Source: Methylotenera sp. G11 (GTDB lineage: Bacteria; Pseudomonadota; Gammaproteobacteria; Burkholderiales; Methylophilaceae). From it: a stretch of DNA of 64,000 nt. Location of the stretch: assembly GCF_000799735.1 (NCBI RefSeq), contig NZ_JUHH01000001.1:434001-498000 (forward strand). The letters run 5' to 3'. A model generated the notes under the pieces. It saw only the letters and a program-made list of their open reading frames with translations. It was not told the origin of the DNA and searched no databases. The first letter of the stretch is position 1, and each line of letters begins with the position of its first letter. Of the stretch, positions 59,354 to 64,000 are shown in pieces. A program made the translations under genes and the position numbers.

Positions 59354-60076
59354 ATGACAGCCCCTACTGCCTTCGGCACCCTGTTTTTCATTCCTGTTAC
59401 GCTGGGCGACGATAACCTGGCGCGGGCATTGCCGCCGGATGTGATTCGCATCGCACAGAACCTGGAAGTGTTTGTGGTGGAAAATGAAAAAACCGCACGG
59501 CATTTCCTGGGCCTGATGAAAACCCTGAAACCAGTGCGCGAGCTTACCTTGCTGACACTCAACGAGCATACCGAGGATAAAGCAATTCCTGCATTGCTTG
59601 CCCCGCTGCTGGCAGGTAAGAATGTAGGCGTTATGAGCGAAGCCGGATGCCCCGGCATTGCGGACCCAGGTGCAAAGCTGGCGGCACTGGCTCACCAGAA
59701 AGGCATACGCGTCACACCGCTGGTTGGCCCCAGTTCTATCCTGCTGAGCCTGATGGCTTCCGGCTTCAATGGCCAGCGCTTTACTTTTCTGGGATATTTG
59801 CCTGCCGACAAAGCGGCGCGCGTGCAACGCCTGAAAGAAATCGAAAAACTCTCGCAGAAATCTGCCGAGACACAGATCTTTATTGAAACGCCCTATCGCA
59901 ATCAGCATCTGCTGGCAGATATCCTGGCGCATTGCCATCCTGAAACCAAACTGTGTGTCGCATGCAATATCAGTTTGGATGATGAATTGATTATCAGCCG
60001 CAGCATTAAAGCCTGGAAGCAACAGCCATTGCCCGACCTGCATAAGAAACCGGCAGTGTTTCTGTTACTGGCCTAA
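59354..60076 (+). CDS. Tetrapyrrole-methylase-fold SAM-dependent methyltransferase, RsmI-like
   Basis: 240 residues. VMSEAGCPGIADPGA, VGPSSILLSLMASGFNG and the FIETPYRN segment are shared with RsmI (16S rRNA C1402 2'-O-methyltransferase) but the N-terminus (FFIPVTLGDD) is unlike it, so this is the RsmI-paralogue group; the true substrate is not known. Its start follows the DUF4139 gene closely. Confidence 0.82.
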   Translation: MTAPTAFGTLFFIPVTLGDDNLARALPPDVIRIAQNLEVFVVENEKTARHFLGLMKTLKPVRELTLLTLNEHTEDKAIPALLAPLLAGKNVGVMSEAGCPGIADPGAKLAALAHQKGIRVTPLVGPSSILLSLMASGFNGQRFTFLGYLPADKAARVQRLKEIEKLSQKSAETQIFIETPYRNQHLLADILAHCHPETKLCVACNISLDDELIISRSIKAWKQQPLPDLHKKPAVFLLLA

Positions 60077-60097
60077 GTGATTCCGGTCTAAGTGACT

Positions 60098-60682
60098 CTA
60101 GCTTAGGTTATTGGCCAGTAATGTTCTAACCGGTGCATAACTGCGCCTATGTACCGCTGATACCCCATGTGTACTGAGCATTTCCAGATGGTAAGGTGTC
60201 GGATATCCTTTGTGTTTTGCAAAGCCATATTGCGGATATTGCACATCGAGCGCATAAAGCTCTGCATCACGTGCAGTCTTGGCAAGGATGGATGCAGCAG
60301 AAATCGCCTGTACCTTGCTATCCCCTTTGACAATTGCTTCACATGGCAAGGCAATCTTCGGACATTTATTCCCGTCGACCTGTACCAGGTCGGGCAGCGT
60401 CTCCAGCATTTCTATGGCGCGCTTCATTGCCAGCAGACTTGCCTGCAGAATGTTGATCTCATCAATTTCTTCGGCGCTGCAGCTGGCAATTGCCCAAGCC
60501 AGCGATTTTCTTTTAATTTCGACAGCCAGAAAATCGCGCTTTTTCTCCGAAAGCTTCTTGGAATCCGCAAGGCCGACGATTGGCCGGCTGGGGTCAAGGA
60601 TGACCGCTGCTGCATATACGCTGCCAGCCAAGGGGCCACGACCTGCTTCGTCTACGCCGCAGATCAGCATGGTCGAGGTCAT
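60098..60682 (-). CDS. rnhB: Ribonuclease HII
   Basis: 194 residues. The catalytic pair in [14 protein letters not shown], further acids in [12 protein letters not shown] and [15 protein letters not shown]. Removes ribonucleotides from DNA-RNA hybrids. Overlaps the end of lpxB by four bases (ATGA), last gene of the lpx cluster here. Confidence 0.96.
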   Translation of the reverse strand: MTSTMLICGVDEAGRGPLAGSVYAAAVILDPSRPIVGLADSKKLSEKKRDFLAVEIKRKSLAWAIASCSAEEIDEINILQASLLAMKRAIEMLETLPDLVQVDGNKCPKIALPCEAIVKGDSKVQAISAASILAKTARDAELYALDVQYPQYGFAKHKGYPTPYHLEMLSTHGVSAVHRRSYAPVRTLLANNLS

Positions 60683-61812
60683 TTCAGGTAAGCCAAAACC
60701 GCTGCGGCGGCTTTTTCGGCAGTGTTCTGACGTAAGCTATGGTGAATCTGGGTAAACTCCTGCTGAATCTCCAGCAGCTTGTTTTTGTCGTTCACCAGAT
60801 TCAGGGCTGCTTCTGCCAGTTTTTCCGGAGTGGCATCGTCCTGCAATAACTCCGGTACAACAAACCTTTCCGCCAGCACATTCGGTAAGCCAACATAAGG
60901 CTGCAAGCGCATGCGCTTTAATAGCTGCCAGCTCAATTTAGGCATGCGGTAAGTGATCACCATAGGTTTTTTGAGTAATGCAGCTTCCAGGGTTGCGGTG
61001 CCCGAAGCAACAATCACGACGTCTGCAGCTTCCATTGCGTCATGCGCATGGCCAAATAAAAGTTCCAGCGGTAATTTTTCAGGTTCATTAAAAATTACCA
61101 GCTCAAAAATGCGGCGTGTTTCGCGTGTAATTAATGGCACAAGGAATTTGGCATCAGGGCGCACAGCATGGATGAGTTTTGCTGCCTGAACAAACAGATC
61201 CGCATGCTGCTGCACTTCACTCTGACGGCTGCCAGGCAGCATTGCTACAATAAGTACTGAGCTATCCAGCTTCAGTGTTTCGCGTGCCCCTGCAACATCA
61301 GGTACTAGCGGTAGCATGTCGGCCAGCGGATGGCCTACGTAACTCACGGAAATGCCGGCGCTCCGGTACAGTGCCGGCTCAAAAGGAAATAACGCCAGTA
61401 TTTCAGTTACTGCATGCTTGATTTTTTTGATGCGGTTTTTGCGCCATGCCCAAATTGATGGGCTGACATAATGTATGGTTTTAACACCTTTGTTTTTCAA
61501 TTTCCTTTCCAGCCAGAAATTAAAATCAGGCGCATCTATGCCAATAAATAAATCCAGGCGGTTCTCTATGAAATGATTCAATAACTGACGCCTGAGTTTA
61601 AGCAGTCCCCAAAGGTGTTTGAGCACTTCAAGGTAACCGCGTATGGATAGCCTCTCGATAGGAAACAGAGACTGCGCACCTTCGTTCATCATTTTAGGGC
61701 CGGCAATGCCGACAAACTCAATATCCGGGCGCTGTTGCTTCAAAGCACGGATAAGATGGCTGCCAAGCAGGTCGCCTGAAGCCTCACCAGCTACAATACC
61801 AATTCTGACCAT
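60679..61812 (-). CDS. lpxB: Lipid-A-disaccharide synthase
   Basis: 377 residues, GT-B fold. [35 protein letters not shown] and [11 protein letters not shown] are LpxB signatures. Joins UDP-diacylglucosamine and lipid X at the inner membrane. Nine bases after lpxA. Confidence 0.97.
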   Translation of the reverse strand: MVRIGIVAGEASGDLLGSHLIRALKQQRPDIEFVGIAGPKMMNEGAQSLFPIERLSIRGYLEVLKHLWGLLKLRRQLLNHFIENRLDLFIGIDAPDFNFWLERKLKNKGVKTIHYVSPSIWAWRKNRIKKIKHAVTEILALFPFEPALYRSAGISVSYVGHPLADMLPLVPDVAGARETLKLDSSVLIVAMLPGSRQSEVQQHADLFVQAAKLIHAVRPDAKFLVPLITRETRRIFELVIFNEPEKLPLELLFGHAHDAMEAADVVIVASGTATLEAALLKKPMVITYRMPKLSWQLLKRMRLQPYVGLPNVLAERFVVPELLQDDATPEKLAEAALNLVNDKNKLLEIQQEFTQIHHSLRQNTAEKAAAAVLAYLK

Positions 61813-61821
61813 AGCAGCGCT

Positions 61822-62604
61822 CTAGCGAATGATGCCGCGCGTAGATGCGTTCAGAAAGTCCGTCAGCAAGGCTATTTCGGGTGTTTCAGAATGCATGGCC
61901 AGCAACTCAGTTTTTGCCTCATCCAGCGACAAGCCTTTACGATACAGCGTTTTATAGGCGCGCTTGATCTGCAGGATGCTTTCTGCTGAAAAACCGCGTC
62001 GTTTCAAGCCCTCAGCATTAATGCCATGCGGTTTTGCATCATAACCGGCAGCGGTCACGTAGGTTGGAATATCCTTAAAAACTACTGATCCGACTGCTGT
62101 AATGACGTGGGAGCCGATTTTGCAGAACTGGTGTATCAAGGTAAAGCCGCCCAGAATTGCGTAGTCGTAGACGTCCACATGACCAGCCAGTGAGGAGTTG
62201 TTTGCAAAGATGGTGTTATTGCCGACCTGGCAGTCATGCGCGATATGCACATAAGCCATGATCCAGTTGCCGTTGCCGATCTTGGTTGTGCCTTTGTCTT
62301 GAATCGTGCCGCGGTTGAATGTGCAGAATTCGCGAATGGTATTGTTATCGCCGATTTCCAGCAAGGTGGGTTCATCCTTGTATTTTTTATCCTGTGGCAC
62401 TTCGCCCAGTGATGAAAACTGGAAAATCTGGTTGTTCTTACCAATAGTGGTACAACCATTGATAGATACATGGCTGCTGATACGGGTTCCCGCATCAATC
62501 TTGACGTCGGGGCCAATAATAGAATAAGCGCCTACCTCCACACTTGAATCTAACTGTGCGGAAGGATCAATGATTGCGGTTGGATGGATTTTTGCAGTCT
62601 GCAT
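61822..62604 (-). CDS. lpxA: UDP-N-acetylglucosamine acyltransferase
   Basis: 260 residues. Left-handed parallel beta-helix of hexapeptide repeats ([20 protein letters not shown]) and C-terminal helices. Catalytic His in the [10 protein letters not shown] region. First step of lipid A synthesis. Confidence 0.97.
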   Translation of the reverse strand: MQTAKIHPTAIIDPSAQLDSSVEVGAYSIIGPDVKIDAGTRISSHVSINGCTTIGKNNQIFQFSSLGEVPQDKKYKDEPTLLEIGDNNTIREFCTFNRGTIQDKGTTKIGNGNWIMAYVHIAHDCQVGNNTIFANNSSLAGHVDVYDYAILGGFTLIHQFCKIGSHVITAVGSVVFKDIPTYVTAAGYDAKPHGINAEGLKRRGFSAESILQIKRAYKTLYRKGLSLDEAKTELLAMHSETPEIALLTDFLNASTRGIIR

Positions 62605-62654
62605 TATTACGTCACTTGTTTTTCTATTAACTGTTGCTACTTAGCCGTACACGC

Positions 62655-63122
62655 TTATTTTTCAATGGCTTTCAATATACACATCATTTGCGCTTCGGCA
62701 ACGACAGTGCCATCAACGCTGGCTACGCCGGTATATTTCCAGATGCCTTTCAGGATACGGTCAATTTTGACATTCAGGATAATCTGGTCACCGGGTGAAA
62801 CTGGCTTTTTAAAGCGCGCGCTATCAATGCCTGCAAAATAATACACAGAATCATCACTTGGTTTTGTGTCCATGGTCTTGAAAGACAGAATGGCTGCGGC
62901 CTGTGCCATTGCCTCAACAATCAAAACACCAGGCATCACCGGGTGATATGGAAAATGACCAGGGAAATACGGTTCATTTACGCTGACATTCTTAATCGCA
63001 ACAATTTCTTTACCTAGTTCCAAAGACACGACACGGTCTACCAGCACAAATGGATAACGATGTGGTAAGTGTTCCAGAATTTCATGGATATCCATGCCGG
63101 TAGTGTCTACTGTATTTGTCAT
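62655..63122 (-). CDS. fabZ: 3-hydroxyacyl-ACP dehydratase
   Basis: 155 residues. [13 protein letters not shown] and the catalytic His/Glu in [20 protein letters not shown]. Located between lpxD and lpxA, the standard order. Confidence 0.97.
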   Translation of the reverse strand: MTNTVDTTGMDIHEILEHLPHRYPFVLVDRVVSLELGKEIVAIKNVSVNEPYFPGHFPYHPVMPGVLIVEAMAQAAAILSFKTMDTKPSDDSVYYFAGIDSARFKKPVSPGDQIILNVKIDRILKGIWKYTGVASVDGTVVAEAQMMCILKAIEK

Positions 63123-63178
63123 GATGATTTCAGCCTGCTTTTAAGAGTGTGATTTTATTAATTATTTTTTACGAAAAG

Positions 63179-64000
63179 TTATTGTTGAGATTTTAATAAT
63201 GCAATCTCTTTTTCCAGCGACTTGATTTTATCTGCAAAATCGTCCAGATGGCGTATTTTAGCAGCGGTGTTAAGCCATGCGCGATGCGTCTGGAATGGCA
63301 TCAAGGCTGTATAAGTGTCAGCAGTGGCCAGGGAGCGTGTAATCATGCTGCCAGGAGAAATTGTAACGTTATCCGCTATTTCCAGATGCCCCAACACCAT
63401 CGCTGCGCCACCAATTTTGCAGTGTCTACCAATGCGGGCGCTACCGGCAATGCCTACACAGCCGGCAATAACACTATGTGCGCCTATCACGCAGTTGTGG
63501 CCGATCTGAATCAGGTTATCAAGCTTTACCCCTTCTTCGATGATGGTGTCATCCAGGGCGCCGCGGTCTATTGTGGTGTTCGCACCGACATCCACATTGT
63601 CTTGCAGAATTGCGCGGCCAACCTGCGGGATTTTAATCCAGCGGCCGCCTTCTTCCGCATAGCCAAAGCCATCAGAGCCGATAACTGCGCCAGAAAAGAT
63701 ATGGCAGTTTTTACCGATTTCACAATGGTGCTTGATCGTAACATTGGGTTCCAAGCGCGTATGGTCGGCAATAGCAACATCATTTTCTATCACACAGCCG
63801 CTGCCGACGATGACGTGTTCACCCAAAACGACATTTTCACCTATGACTACCAATGCTCCGATGCTGCATGAGCCAGGAATCTGGGCAGAAGCGGCAACAA
63901 CCGCCGTAGATGCAATGCCTGCCGGTGCAACAGTGACCGGGTTTAAAAATGCCGATACTTTAGCAAAATAGGCATACGGGTTGTCGGTGATGATTTTTGC
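63179..64000 (-). CDS. lpxD: UDP-3-O-acylglucosamine N-acyltransferase (5' end outside the window)
   Basis: 274 codons in frame to the right edge, no start seen in the window. ITDNPYAYFAKVSAFLNP is the uridine-binding N-terminal part; the rest is hexapeptide repeats (ASAQIPGSCSIGA, NVDVGANTTIDRG) with the catalytic His in KHHCEIGKN or the LIQIGHNCVIG segment. The apparent start near 63853 is only an internal TTG. C-terminal coil ends LKSQQ. Confidence 0.95.
   Translation of the reverse strand, partial: AKIITDNPYAYFAKVSAFLNPVTVAPAGIASTAVVAASAQIPGSCSIGALVVIGENVVLGEHVIVGSGCVIENDVAIADHTRLEPNVTIKHHCEIGKNCHIFSGAVIGSDGFGYAEEGGRWIKIPQVGRAILQDNVDVGANTTIDRGALDDTIIEEGVKLDNLIQIGHNCVIGAHSVIAGCVGIAGSARIGRHCKIGGAAMVLGHLEIADNVTISPGSMITRSLATADTYTALMPFQTHRAWLNTAAKIRHLDDFADKIKSLEKEIALLKSQQ

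Noticed and set aside
59351-60043. Minus-strand reading frame of 230 codons
   Set aside because: Shadow of the RsmI-like methyltransferase gene; composition (many Cys, Gln and His) is not protein-like.
60070-60097. Short direct repeat CTAAGTGA at the end of the RsmI-like gene
   Set aside because: Too short and without structure to be called a functional site; likely slippage.
63248-63871. Plus-strand reading frame of 207 codons
   Set aside because: Shadow of lpxD hexapeptide repeats.

Overview
The window looks like a chromosomal segment of a betaproteobacterium, most likely a methylotroph of the Methylophilaceae (Methylotenera/Methylophilus type). I infer this from gene order (smc-zipA-ligA; yceD-rpmF-plsX-fabH-fabD-fabG-acpP-fabF-pabC-mltG-tmk-holB-pilZ-tatD; lpxD-fabZ-lpxA-lpxB-rnhB), a two-gene pyruvate carboxylase and protein character; no database search was possible. 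Most of it is ordinary vertically inherited chromosome. The accessory part lies roughly at 1-9500 and 20700-41000.

Layout. (1) 1-4159, minus strand: an unusual redox set. A flavoprotein fused to two cyclic-nucleotide-binding domains and a four-cluster ferredoxin is followed by a membrane cytochrome b with two H-x13-H pairs, then by an FHA domain / membrane anchor / multihaem cytochrome c that runs off the left edge and is easily missed because it has no stop in the window. (2) 4336-11256: a yeast-type cytosine deaminase, a CHASE/PAS/GAF/GGDEF/EAL c-di-GMP enzyme, a small membrane protein and a large polytopic membrane protein. (3) 11430-12044: a tRNA-Ala / tRNA-Glu / tRNA-Glu operon with a consensus promoter and a terminator; then queF. 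(4) 12786-22734 and on to 23969: smc, zipA, ligA, cysQ, a TPR protein, msrPQ, doxX. (5) 23959-31512, minus strand: DUF202 protein, an unknown tail-anchored protein, an Rnk-like GreA-family factor, a ubiquitin-like MoaD/ThiS protein coupled to a BNR-repeat protein, a PNPOx-like protein, a cystathionine gamma-synthase-type enzyme, a globin that has lost its haem ligand, and an orphan cbb3 oxidase subunit CcoN. (6) 31986-39006, plus strand: LysR regulator, MFS/outer-membrane/HlyD tripartite efflux operon, then nsrR and hmp, each preceded by an 11-1-11 inverted repeat of NsrR type. (7) 39376-40899: a MerR-type DNA-binding domain fused to a class III nucleotide cyclase. (8) 40983-53717, minus strand: DNA replication, cell-wall and fatty-acid synthesis genes. 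(9) 53856-60076, plus strand: pyruvate carboxylase subunits, Maf, DUF4139 protein, tetrapyrrole-methylase-type methyltransferase. (10) 60098-64000, minus strand: rnhB, lpxB, lpxA, fabZ, and lpxD, which runs off the right edge.

The themes that tie the accessory genes together are nitric-oxide/oxidant defence (nsrR, hmp, msrPQ, haemless globin, orphan CcoN) and nucleotide second messengers (GGDEF/EAL enzyme, PilZ protein, a cyclase fused to a DNA-binding domain, and a redox flavoprotein with two cNMP-binding domains). The two best candidates for something undescribed are the cNMP-gated flavoprotein / cytochrome b / FHA-cytochrome c set at the left edge and the haem-ligand-less globin beside the orphan CcoN.
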